A DNA stretch of 64,000 nucleotides, taken from assembly GCA_050952125.1 (NCBI GenBank), contig JBMNKK010000004.1, forward strand, positions 124,001 to 188,000, in the 5' to 3' direction. The notes under the pieces are model-generated. The model was not told where the DNA came from, made no database searches, and worked only from the letters and a program-made list of their open reading frames with translations. The number at the start of each line of letters is the position of its first letter. Within the stretch, counting starts at the first letter, position 1. This DNA is from UBA3951 sp050952125 (GTDB taxonomy: Bacteria; Bacillota; Sulfobacillia; Fermentithermobacillales; Fermentithermobacillaceae). Shown here one piece after another: positions 24,270 through 31,920 of this stretch. The position numbers and the translations under genes were made by a program.

Positions 24270-25031
24270 CTAGGGTCCCTTGACCAGAGGCGGCAGGAGC
24301 GTCATCGGGTCGACTTCAATGCCGTCTTTCCTGAGCTCAAAGTGGAGATGAGGACCGGTGGCGTTTCCGCTCTCCCCCACAGTGCCAATCACATCGCCCT
24401 GAGACAGCTTCTGGTCCTTCTTGACTGCGGCGGAATCCAAGTGGCCGTACAGCGTCGTAATGCCGCCACCGTGCTCGACTTCCACCACTAACCCGTAAAG
24501 CGGAGATTCGCGGACATCCCTCACCACGCCGTTCAGGACTACCGAGACTTCTGTTCCTTTAGGCGCGTCAATATCAATCCCCTGGTGCAGCGACATTCCG
24601 GACGAACCCGGGTTAGCCCTCCAACCAAAGTACGATGTGATTTCACCTGTTACAGGCCAAGCCAGTTCGGTAGGACTTCCGGTCACCGCTCTGGACCAGA
24701 AGTTCCGGAGGTCAAGCGCAGCAAAGCTCTTGAGCCTGTCGGGTAGGCTAAGAGCGAAAGCCTTTACTTCATCGTAGGTGATGTCCGTACTCACCGCGCC
24801 TTTGGCGAGACTGACAATCCCCGAGGACATCCCATGCTCGCTATGGGCAGCACCCAAGAGAACCGCAAAGATGAACAAGCATAGAATGGTCTCCCTCACC
24901 CATGCTGGCAAAGCCCTCAAAGCATTCAGGTCTCGTGAGGCGCCTTGGCGTAAGTCCCGGCCGAGATCCCTTCCAACCCGGCCTATCACCCGCGTCCTCT
25001 CCCTGAAGTCGTTCCTCCAAGACACGTCCAT
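24270..25031 (-). CDS. SpoIVFA-like membrane protein with intact M23 (LytM) domain
   Basis: A 253-aa protein with a basic cytoplasmic N-terminus, one membrane segment at about 47-62 and a LytM domain at about 124-250. It is followed by the M50 protease in the spoIVFA-spoIVFB order. SpoIVFA proteins have LytM domains that often lack metal ligands, but here H149 and D153 (HQGIDID), H197 (LYGH), H228 and H230 (GPHLHF) are all present, so peptidase activity is possible. GAGCGAGGTG stands before the ATG. The longer upstream frame (to 25388) is unconserved and overlaps the divergent gene. Confidence 0.85.
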   Translation of the reverse strand: MDVSWRNDFRERTRVIGRVGRDLGRDLRQGASRDLNALRALPAWVRETILCLFIFAVLLGAAHSEHGMSSGIVSLAKGAVSTDITYDEVKAFALSLPDRLKSFAALDLRNFWSRAVTGSPTELAWPVTGEITSYFGWRANPGSSGMSLHQGIDIDAPKGTEVSVVLNGVVRDVRESPLYGLVVEVEHGGGITTLYGHLDSAAVKKDQKLSQGDVIGTVGESGNATGPHLHFELRKDGIEVDPMTLLPPLVKGP

Positions 25032-25124
25032 CACCTCGCTCAAAGAAAAGTTATTATGATTACAAGGAAGATATGATAGTATTTGTAGACGGCCTGCCCC
25101 GGCAGCAAATGAGGAGGTCACGCA

Positions 25125-25565
25125 ATGCAGGACGCACCCGGCGTTTTGGTGGGCGGAGTCCAATATACCCCGGACGATCCCCTCCCGTCGCCCATCGTGG
25201 CGGTAACCTTTTCCGAGAGGAGTCGAGCCGAAGAAGCCGCCAAAACCCTGATGTCGCTGCAGAACGGTGTGAGACCCTTTCAGACCGGGCCTGTCATCTA
25301 CGTAGGTGACACCAACATCAAAGTCAGGGTAAGCCCTGCGGGCGAAAAGCTCTTGGTCCAGGTCTACGCGTACGCCGATCCAAAACACCTTACTTGCGCT
25401 TTCTATGCCGCCGGCAGGGTTGAAAAGTCACTCTACAAGGCATTTCGAAACCTGGTGGCCGCTCACAGGACCTACACGCTCACCGTGGCTGCAGGAGACG
25501 ACATATTGATGGAGGAACTTGATCTTCTGAAATACATCCTGGACGAGAAAGAGGTTAAGATCTGA
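25125..25565 (+). CDS. conserved-looking hypothetical protein, 146 aa
   Basis: I do not recognise the family. The protein has no signal peptide or membrane segment. It alternates beta strands and helices: PIVAVTFSERSRAEEAAKTL at the N-terminus, a central strand set (TNIKVRVSPAGEKLLVQVYA) and a helical C-terminus (GDDILMEELDLLKYILDEKE). GAGGAGG stands 7 bases before the ATG. The next gene begins at the base after its stop, so both are certainly one operon, divergent from the sporulation protease pair. A role together with the NUDIX-like protein is inferred only from this coupling. Confidence 0.8.
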   Translation: MQDAPGVLVGGVQYTPDDPLPSPIVAVTFSERSRAEEAAKTLMSLQNGVRPFQTGPVIYVGDTNIKVRVSPAGEKLLVQVYAYADPKHLTCAFYAAGRVEKSLYKAFRNLVAAHRTYTLTVAAGDDILMEELDLLKYILDEKEVKI

Positions 25566-26195
25566 GTGCCCGCTCAACAAAAGAATGTCCCGAACGAGCA
25601 AGTTCTTTCGATACCTACGGCTGAGCTCTACGGCACCATCAGAGAGTGGCGAGGACTCCGAAAAGATACCCCGGAAATCTGGAGGCTCTTAGCTCGGAAG
25701 GCCGCTTTCAGGCCCAGGCCGCAATTGGAAAACGATCCCGCGATGAAACAGCTCGTTTCATATACCCTCTTCGTAGCAGACCGAAGGATATTTGTGATGA
25801 AAAGGCTCGGAACCCAGGGAGAATCGCGCTTGCACGGTCTATTGTCCATCGGCGTCGGCGGCCACATGAACCCGGACAGAACGGTGCAGTGGCCCGGCAG
25901 GCGCCGGATTTCCGACCTGAAAGCCCTGGTACTGGTCAACACTCAGAGGGAGATCAGAGAGGAAGTCTGCGTTGCGGGAAACCCTCCGATGTCGATCCTG
26001 GGCTTCCTCAACGATGACAAGAACGCAGTCGGCCAAGTCCACCTTGGGGTCGTATCGGTGGTGCACCTTCCGTCTCCAATCCTAGCCGTAAGGGAAACGG
26101 ATAAGATGATCGGGGCGTGGGTGGAGATCTCGAAACTAGGCCTGCTGGGTAAGTTCGAGTCATGGTCATCGCTGGTCCTGGACGGAATAACCTAG
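25566..26195 (+). CDS. NUDIX-like phosphohydrolase-type protein
   Basis: A 209-aa soluble protein. A helical N-terminus of about 65 residues precedes a NUDIX-like fold: LVSYTLFVADRRIFVMKRLG, the glycine motif SIGVGGHMNPDR and the helix NTQREIREEVCV, which keeps REXXEE of the Nudix box. The spacing between the glycine part and REXXEE is longer than the canonical GX5EX7REUXEEXGU, so activity on nucleoside diphosphate derivatives is likely but not assured. GTG start directly after the TGA of the preceding gene. Confidence 0.78.
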   Translation: MPAQQKNVPNEQVLSIPTAELYGTIREWRGLRKDTPEIWRLLARKAAFRPRPQLENDPAMKQLVSYTLFVADRRIFVMKRLGTQGESRLHGLLSIGVGGHMNPDRTVQWPGRRRISDLKALVLVNTQREIREEVCVAGNPPMSILGFLNDDKNAVGQVHLGVVSVVHLPSPILAVRETDKMIGAWVEISKLGLLGKFESWSSLVLDGIT

Positions 26196-26227
26196 ATCCA
26201 CTTCCGTGTCTCATAGACAACGAAAGA

Positions 26228-26253
26228 GGGCGGGCGTACCGTGACGCCCGCCC
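26228..26253. terminator. hairpin terminator between convergent operons
   Basis: A perfect 10-bp stem GGGCGGGCGT/ACGCCCGCCC with loop ACCGTG lies between two converging genes. On the minus strand it is followed by TCTTTCGTT, on the plus strand by only a weak CTCAATT, so it mainly serves the minus-strand membrane-protein operon. Confidence 0.7.
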
Positions 26254-26288
26254 CCTCAATTGCAGTATCAGCAGCTCGGATCTAGAGG

Positions 26289-26900
26289 CTAGAGGCTAAC
26301 TCCTAACCAGTCGGACAAGAGGAACGAGAGCCTCCCCAAGAACAGCGAGATACGGCCCGACACCGTATTTCCGAAGCTGGCGCCGAAGCCGACCATCAGG
26401 ATCCAGCGCCCCCACTGCCCTGCGGTCGCGAAAGCCTTCGATTTCCTTCCCACGGTCAAGAAGAAGTACATCATTGACGTGGCGAACATCAGGAAAAACA
26501 ATAGGTTTTCGAACTTGGACAGGTCTCGGATAGCGTCCACCAACTGAACACCGTACTGCCTCGGGTACACCGAGTAGTAGGAGCCAAGGGTCCAGCCGAC
26601 GCTGATAGATATGGGGTACCGCGTGAGCCAAGAATACTTGGCAGGCAGGAACCTCGTGTAGTAAAGGATACCGAGCGCGAAGAAGATCCAGAACCACCAC
26701 CAGCCTTGTCCTACGGCGTACGTGTTCTTGTACGGGATAAAGGTGTTATGGTACGTAGTCGTAAGGACGTGAGCAACAGCCAGCGGGATCATGGTGTGCT
26801 CGGCAATCCTGAAGAAGAAGTTCTCCTTGTACAGGTAGCTGTACACTGCCAGGGTCAGAAGCGCTGCAAGCCAGGTCTGTGGATTCGTGGATATTGACAT
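26289..26900 (-). CDS. uncharacterised polytopic membrane protein (last gene of a four-gene membrane cluster)
   Basis: A 203-aa protein with about five hydrophobic helices, among them WLAALLTLAVYSYLYKENFF, MIPLAVAHVLTTTYH, WWWFWIFFALGILYYTRFL and LLFFLMFATSMMYFFLTVG. I recognise no named family and no catalytic motif. The ATG at 26900 follows GGAGGTG 7 bases away; the GTG nine bases earlier lies within that site. It comes 29 bases after the preceding gene, and a terminator follows. Its size and topology fit a subunit of a membrane complex with the three genes upstream. Confidence 0.8.
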   Translation of the reverse strand: MSISTNPQTWLAALLTLAVYSYLYKENFFFRIAEHTMIPLAVAHVLTTTYHNTFIPYKNTYAVGQGWWWFWIFFALGILYYTRFLPAKYSWLTRYPISISVGWTLGSYYSVYPRQYGVQLVDAIRDLSKFENLLFFLMFATSMMYFFLTVGRKSKAFATAGQWGRWILMVGFGASFGNTVSGRISLFLGRLSFLLSDWLGVSL

Positions 26901-26929
26901 CCCTTTCACCTCCCTCTTTTGTGCAGGCT

Positions 26930-27781
26930 TTATGCGCGCTTCTGCATATTGCGCATCCTGAGCCGATAACCGATGTTACCGATAATAACCAGACCGATAA
27001 TAATCACGTGGCCGAGCGACTGAGCATCCATGAGCTTGACACCCAAGCCGGGCTCATCGAGGAGCTTCTCATACTGGGCCGCGCCGCTGAGCCCCGGGAT
27101 GATCCCCTTCACCTGTCCCGACCGGAGGAGGTTGCTGGTGCCGGCTACCTGAACGGCAACGTCACCAACGTAGAGGTCGTGATCCGGGAAGTACTGCGTG
27201 TAGGTGGGCAGGCCCGGGCTTCCGGCGGAGAAGCAGATGAATCCCTTGATGGTCTCCCTATCCCACTTCTTCACCCTCGACATGAGAGGGAGCGTACTCA
27301 GATCATTGTCGACCCAGTCGACGTTGCCCGCGGTCTTCCAGAAATCGTCCTGGTAAGCCCTGATGACGGGCATTCCGCCGCCTCTATAGCCGATCATGAC
27401 CCAGTCCTCGCCGTACCTGGCGGATATGCCCTTTGCCTCAAGGGCAGGCACCAGGTTTGTGAGCGCCGTGTAAGCCAGGGTCGATCCAGGTTCCCACTGG
27501 CCTATACCGACAACCTTTACGCCTCTCTTCATACAGTGAGTGAACCAGGCTTTCAGCTGCGGACCCAGCTCTGAATCAGAGCCGCCGCCGTACGCGGCAT
27601 CGAAAATTACGATATCTCCTGGATTGAGCCCCTCAATCCAGTCGAATACCGGTTGAGTAAGCTGTTGGTCAATGCTGATGGGAAGCCCGATTGGCTTTAG
27701 AACCGGGAATATCAAAGCGATAGCCATCGCTAGATAGATATACCTGGGGTCTATCGAGTCAAAGCGTTCCAGTAACTTCAT
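26930..27781 (-). CDS. uncharacterised membrane-anchored protein with a large soluble domain
   Basis: A 283-aa protein. One hydrophobic segment at about 14-34 and one at about 258-275 enclose a soluble domain of about 220 residues. That domain has alternating alpha and beta motifs: LNPGDIVIFDAAYGGGSDSE, GVKVVGIGQWEPG, YGEDWVMIGYRGGGMPVI and YVGDVAVQVAGTSNLL. Several glycine-rich loops could bind a ligand, but there is no recognised motif. A GGAGGG site stands before the ATG. It is the third gene of a four-gene operon with 28-43 base gaps. It appears to be a membrane-tethered subunit; the side of the membrane is undecided. Confidence 0.8.
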   Translation of the reverse strand: MKLLERFDSIDPRYIYLAMAIALIFPVLKPIGLPISIDQQLTQPVFDWIEGLNPGDIVIFDAAYGGGSDSELGPQLKAWFTHCMKRGVKVVGIGQWEPGSTLAYTALTNLVPALEAKGISARYGEDWVMIGYRGGGMPVIRAYQDDFWKTAGNVDWVDNDLSTLPLMSRVKKWDRETIKGFICFSAGSPGLPTYTQYFPDHDLYVGDVAVQVAGTSNLLRSGQVKGIIPGLSGAAQYEKLLDEPGLGVKLMDAQSLGHVIIIGLVIIGNIGYRLRMRNMQKRA

Positions 27782-27819
27782 GATGTTCCCTCCTTTCCGC
27801 TAGCCTTCAGAGGAACGCA

Positions 27820-28473
27820 TTAGTCAGCACCAAGGTGTCGCCTCTCGATACCGAGCAACATACGGCTCTGAGACGCCATGGTGCCTAAGAAAATGCCCAG
27901 GGTAATAGCTCTGTTGCCTGCGGCGTTAGGCACACGCAGGATCCAGTTTTTGATGCCGGCAAAGCCCCCTAGCCAGCCGTCGGGGCTCCAGATAACTTCC
28001 CCGATGGGCACGTTGCCCAACATCAGGAGGAACGCTGTCACCAGCATTACAGCCGCGTCCACGTTGCGGACACGGAAAGCTCTGTATGCTGCCGACGCAA
28101 TATAGAAGGCTAGAATCGAGAACATAGTGGCGTCCAGCGGCAGGTAAGCGCCGTTGTATAGCCACGCGTAGGTGGGGGCCGTATGGTGAGTGAACAATCC
28201 CACAGCCGACTGATATACAAGCAGCGCCAAGAGATACACGCTGAACTGCCAGTTTGTTCGTTTCATCCTTATGTTGTTGCCGTGAATGCGGAAGAGGTTC
28301 AACGCTCCTAGAAGCATGGCTCCGCACGTCATAAAGGACATGGCGTAAGCCAGCGCGTTAACTAATTTGTCGCCGGACGGCAAAGTGTAGTTGTACGCGG
28401 CGTCTAGCGCTTCAAGGCAGAACCTGGTCGCGGCAAAAAGCACAGTCAGGATGAACGGTATTTCCTTTTTCAC
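27820..28473 (-). CDS. uncharacterised polytopic membrane protein (second gene of the four-gene cluster)
   Basis: A 217-aa protein with about six hydrophobic helices, for example IPFILTVLFAATRFCLEAL, LVNALAYAMSFMTCGAMLLG, LPLDATMFSILAFYIASAAY and AAVMLVTAFLLMLGNVPIG. No family recognised. The GTG start has GGAGGT 7 bases upstream. An in-frame helical membrane protein lies on both sides of the cluster's anchored protein, which suggests a hetero-oligomeric membrane complex. Confidence 0.8.
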   Translation of the reverse strand: MKKEIPFILTVLFAATRFCLEALDAAYNYTLPSGDKLVNALAYAMSFMTCGAMLLGALNLFRIHGNNIRMKRTNWQFSVYLLALLVYQSAVGLFTHHTAPTYAWLYNGAYLPLDATMFSILAFYIASAAYRAFRVRNVDAAVMLVTAFLLMLGNVPIGEVIWSPDGWLGGFAGIKNWILRVPNAAGNRAITLGIFLGTMASQSRMLLGIERRHLGAD

Positions 28474-28516
28474 TTACTGCACCTCCTTCCGACCTCAATT
28501 CGAGGGCTAAGGATCA

Positions 28517-29356
28517 TCAGAATCTGATCATGTCCTTCACGAAGTTGGCTTCAGGCGACACAATGTCGATGATTCCGCCAACCAGAACGAGGATGTACAG
28601 CGCTATACGCACGATGTCCTGAGCCACCACGGTCCCCATAATGACGGGGTCCTTGGAGACGTAGGCGGCGCCCGCGTACAGCTCCTCGCCGATCATGGTG
28701 TAGTCGCAGGCGGCCACAAAGAACGGGATCTGAGCGGGAGAGCTGGCGGCAGCGACCTGGATGGCTCCAACTAGGTTCCCAGCCTCAGCGAGGATCAAGG
28801 ACTCGGCGTAGAAGTAACCGACCAGGAACTGCGCCGCGGGTTTCTCGCGGCCGACAAACCCCGCAACGCCCATGGCCCATGCGAACTGCGATCCTGCCAC
28901 GAATCTGACGTCGTCAGGATTGTAGGAGTCGGGTTTTCCGGCCTCAAGGTATGCCTGTTTGACGATCTCCTGGTTCACGACGTTGACCAGGTAGTTCGCG
29001 TCTGAAACGATGAACCTGGTATCGTACCTGGCGCACTGCTTGGCGATATAGGCCATGAAAGACCAGTACGCGAAGGTGCTGTCTTCGCCGAGGTTGGTGC
29101 TGTAGTCGGTCAGGTGGACCGGCTTGCCCATCTCGGTCGCGCGGCCTATCGCCTCTTCGAAGGCGTCTATGCCGGGGATCTTGCGGATCTCGGGGATCTT
29201 CTGACCCCGTCTCGCCCTCGTGATCATCACGTAGACGAGGATGCACATAGTGATACTGACCACGACTGAGAAGACGGAATTGTCGATGGGACGGAAGAGC
29301 CCCAACCTGGCAGGCACCGGTTCGGCAGCGGCAGCAGCAAGCAGAAACTCTGACAC
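28517..29356 (-). CDS. DUF6754-type membrane protein (first gene of the four-gene cluster)
   Basis: A 279-aa protein that I match, from memory, to the DUF6754 family of unknown function. A short N-terminus leads into one membrane segment at about 27-46. A cytoplasmic-looking domain follows, with KIPEIRKIPGIDAFEEAIGR, GKPVHLTDYSTNL, VAGSQFAWAMGVAGFVGREK and SSPAQIPFFVAACDYTMIGE. A second membrane segment lies near 250-268. The GTG start follows GGAGGTGAAACA. It is the promoter-proximal gene of the four-gene operon and faces a sigma-A-like promoter at 29565-29593, so it is probably the most strongly translated subunit. Confidence 0.8.
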   Translation of the reverse strand: MSEFLLAAAAAEPVPARLGLFRPIDNSVFSVVVSITMCILVYVMITRARRGQKIPEIRKIPGIDAFEEAIGRATEMGKPVHLTDYSTNLGEDSTFAYWSFMAYIAKQCARYDTRFIVSDANYLVNVVNQEIVKQAYLEAGKPDSYNPDDVRFVAGSQFAWAMGVAGFVGREKPAAQFLVGYFYAESLILAEAGNLVGAIQVAAASSPAQIPFFVAACDYTMIGEELYAGAAYVSKDPVIMGTVVAQDIVRIALYILVLVGGIIDIVSPEANFVKDMIRF

Positions 29357-29564
29357 TCTGTTTCACCTCCTAACCGTGTGGGTAGACACGACGGCACGCA
29401 GAGGAGGCGGCGACGCTGGCGCATACGTAAGCTAAGTTCAGAGTGGTTTTCTGGCGTGAATTGGGTGTGTTCCGGAAGGTGCGCTTCCGTGTCCTTGGTA
29501 GCAATCATATTCGTCCCACAGGAGCAAAATCCTTCCGGTCACGGCGTATCTACCGTAACCTTTT

Positions 29565-29593
29565 ATCTTACATCTGCTAGCACAACGGTTCAA
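29565..29593 (-). promoter_or_regulatory. sigma-A type promoter for the four-gene membrane cluster
   Basis: The minus strand reads TTGAAC, a 17-base spacer and TAAGAT, giving a start near 29558 and a leader of about 200 bases. No gene, riboswitch or clear hairpin was recognised in that leader. Confidence 0.55.
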
Positions 29594-29653
29594 CAGGCGG
29601 CAAGCCGTAAGCTCACCTTTGATTGGACATAAATGCCCGGTTTGCGGGACTGC

Positions 29654-29659
29654 TATAAT
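29654..29659 (+). promoter_or_regulatory. extended -10 promoter for the NusG-domain-II protein
   Basis: TGCTATAAT is a perfect -10 box with the TGN extension. The -35 position is poor, as is usual for extended -10 promoters. The start codon lies 25 bases further on, after the ribosome binding site GGGAGA. Confidence 0.55.
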
Positions 29660-29683
29660 GGTCGTTGAAAGGGAGATGGGCTG

Positions 29684-30064
29684 ATGACAAAAGGAGATAT
29701 CGTGGTCGTAGCAGTTGCCCTGGGACTTGCGCTCCTCATATGGGCAGCCTTCTACGCCCTTCCGCATCAGACCGAAGCTCCCATTGCCGTGGTAAGAGTA
29801 GATGGAGAAGAAGTTGTGCGCGTGCGCGTGGACGGTCCGACACTCGAGCAGCAGGAAGTCCGGATCCTGAACGGCCCCGCCACCATTGAATACGGGCAAG
29901 GCAAAGTGAGGCTGATGCCTCTGCCCGCCGAGATCTGCCCCAACGGGATATGCTGGAAAACCGGATGGATATCCAGGGCCGGCCAGTCGATAGTGTGCGT
30001 CCCCAATCACACCACGGTGACCTTGGAAGGCGGTACGGACGGAGTAGATTCCATACTAAGGTAG
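29684..30064 (+). CDS. membrane-anchored NusG domain II-containing protein
   Basis: A 126-aa protein with an uncleaved or cleaved N-terminal hydrophobic segment (residues 6-25) and a small beta domain: AVVRVDGEEVVRVRVD, a central strand, then EICPNGICWKTGWISRAGQS and IVCVPN. The CPNGICWKTG motif and the final CVPN are typical of the stand-alone NusG-domain-II family common in Bacillota. Its role is unknown; it is extracytoplasmic and not related to transcription elongation in function. The gene is convergent with queT, and their 3' ends overlap by 9 bases. Confidence 0.87.
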   Translation: MTKGDIVVVAVALGLALLIWAAFYALPHQTEAPIAVVRVDGEEVVRVRVDGPTLEQQEVRILNGPATIEYGQGKVRLMPLPAEICPNGICWKTGWISRAGQSIVCVPNHTTVTLEGGTDGVDSILR

Positions 30065-30541
30065 ACTGCCCGAGATCAGCTCTCTCGCTCTCTCGTTGCG
30101 CCTGAGGTAAAGAAGCAGCGGGTATCCCAATCCGTAACACGCGACGGCTTCACCCGCAGCGATGTATAGGACGACGGCCCAATAAGGCATGCCGGTAAGT
30201 GGAGCGACGTAGATGGGCACGACGAACGCGTTCACAATGATGGGGGGAAGCGGTGCCAGACAAAGGCGGGGCATCCGCCGGGTTAGGAGGCCGGCGACTA
30301 AGCTCGCTCCCGCCCCCAACGTTATGTCCCACATAATGAAAGGGCTTCCGAGATTGGCGAGAATGCAGCCCAAGTACAGCCCCCACGGAGCCCACGGAAA
30401 GAAGAACGGAAATACCGCAAGTGCTTCGGAAACCCTTATCTGAACGGGACCGTACCCCGCTGCGTTGAACGGCGGCAGGATCGTAAGGAGAGCGTAGACG
30501 GCGGAAAAGACCCCGATTCTGGCAAGGACCTTACTGGACAC
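30056..30541 (-). CDS. queT: QueT-type queuosine precursor transporter
   Basis: A 161-aa ECF S-component-like membrane protein with about five hydrophobic helices. ARIGVFSAVYALLTILPPFN, VQIRVSEALAVFPFFFPWAP, LGCILANLGSPFIMWDITLG and AGEAVACYGLGYPLLLYL match the QueT family, which takes up queuine or preQ1-type precursors with a shared ECF module. No preQ1 riboswitch is visible in the 50-base gap upstream, and it appears to be the last gene of the purine operon. GTG start after GAAGGTGA. Confidence 0.88.
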   Translation of the reverse strand: MSSKVLARIGVFSAVYALLTILPPFNAAGYGPVQIRVSEALAVFPFFFPWAPWGLYLGCILANLGSPFIMWDITLGAGASLVAGLLTRRMPRLCLAPLPPIIVNAFVVPIYVAPLTGMPYWAVVLYIAAGEAVACYGLGYPLLLYLRRNERARELISGSLP

Positions 30542-30591
30542 TCGAAAATCACCTTCTGATGCGATGCACCGGGACTCATGGCATAGAAGCG

Positions 30592-31908
30592 CTACTTCCC
30601 TATATCTCTCCGGACAAAAGAGTCCTCAAACTTGATTGACTCCACTTTGCCGTACGCCAGGCGGAGCGCCTCGTCCAGAGAAGGCGCGAGGGCCGTTACA
30701 CTCAGCACCCTGCCCCCGGAAGTGACGAGCAGGCCATTCTCCCTTTTCGTACCCGCGTGAAAGACCAGCGTCGAGGAGGGACACGTGGTCTGTCCCGCGC
30801 CCGTATCAAGCCCTGTAATAGGGATTCCCTTTCGGTAACTTCCGGGATACCCCCCTGAAGCCATGACAACCGTCGCACAGGCTTCGGGCCTCGCGCGAAG
30901 CGCGGCGTACGAGCCGGATGCGGGGGAAGTAAGCGTTCCGAGCTTCCCCAATGCGCACGCCAGCAGCACCTGGGCGAAGTCTCCCTCAAGTCTGGGCAGG
31001 ATGCACTGAGTCTCCGGATCGCCGAACCTCACGTTATACTCGAGTACCTTAGGACCGTCTCCGGTAAGCATCAAACCCGCGTAAATGACCCCCCGGAAGT
31101 CCACACCGTCTTTCTTCAGGCCCGCACAGGTCCGCTCCAGGATTTCCTCACGAATGCATTCCTCGATAATCGCTGCTTCCTCACCAAGGTCAACCGGAGA
31201 AACGGCACCCATGCCACCCGTCATCGGCCCGCGGTCGCCTTCAAAAACACGTTTATGGTCTTTGGCAAGCGGGAGCGGCAGTATGACGCTACCGTCGGTA
31301 AGAGCCATGGCCGAAATCTCCCGGCCCGTGAGGAACTCCTCGATAACAAGTCTCCGGCCAGCTTCTCCGTGAATTCCGCCGTTCATGAACTCCTTTATCG
31401 TGCTTACCGCTTGTTCGCGGTCTCCGGTTATGCTGACACCCTTGCCAAGAGCAAGCCCGTCTGCCTTAATCACCCAAGGCCCTTGGGTACTCAGAACATA
31501 CTCCACGGCGGTATCGGGAGTATCGAAAGTCCTAAACCCGGGATGCGGAATGCCGTGCCTTCGCATGAACTCCTTGGCAAAACCTTTGCTCGCCTCAAGC
31601 ATCGCACCGTCTCTACCCGGGCCAAACACGTTCACCCCGGCTTCTCTTAAGTGATCGGCAATGCCGTCAGCCAGAGGATTCTCGGGTCCGACAACAACAA
31701 GGTCGACAGCATTCTGATGGCAGAAGCGGGCCACCTCTTCGTGACCCTTCGTACTCAGATCAAGAGGGACATTCCGAACAGAATCGGAAATGCCTTCAGT
31801 TCCCGGATTGCCCGGCGCCACGAAAACTCGGCTCACCGAAGGGCTCTTGGCGATAGCCCAAGTAAGCGCGTGCTCTCTGCCGCCGGATCCGATGACTAGG
31901 ACATTCAC
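30592..31908 (-). CDS. purD: phosphoribosylamine-glycine ligase
   Basis: A 438-aa ATP-grasp enzyme of the second step of de novo purine synthesis. The N-terminus MNVLVIGSGGREHALTWA, the PGNPGTEG turn and the ATP-grasp core (VIKADGLALGKGVSI, VNVFGPGRDGA and YNVRFGDPETQ) are all typical. Length matches the family. GTG start with GGAGAT upstream. It lies 12 bases after purH. Confidence 0.97.
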   Translation of the reverse strand: MNVLVIGSGGREHALTWAIAKSPSVSRVFVAPGNPGTEGISDSVRNVPLDLSTKGHEEVARFCHQNAVDLVVVGPENPLADGIADHLREAGVNVFGPGRDGAMLEASKGFAKEFMRRHGIPHPGFRTFDTPDTAVEYVLSTQGPWVIKADGLALGKGVSITGDREQAVSTIKEFMNGGIHGEAGRRLVIEEFLTGREISAMALTDGSVILPLPLAKDHKRVFEGDRGPMTGGMGAVSPVDLGEEAAIIEECIREEILERTCAGLKKDGVDFRGVIYAGLMLTGDGPKVLEYNVRFGDPETQCILPRLEGDFAQVLLACALGKLGTLTSPASGSYAALRARPEACATVVMASGGYPGSYRKGIPITGLDTGAGQTTCPSSTLVFHAGTKRENGLLVTSGGRVLSVTALAPSLDEALRLAYGKVESIKFEDSFVRRDIGK

Positions 31909-31920
31909 GGTAATCTCCTC

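Noticed and set aside
30542..30591. preQ1 riboswitch upstream of queT
   Set aside because: The 50-base gap shows no preQ1 aptamer core and queT appears to be transcribed from the purine operon.
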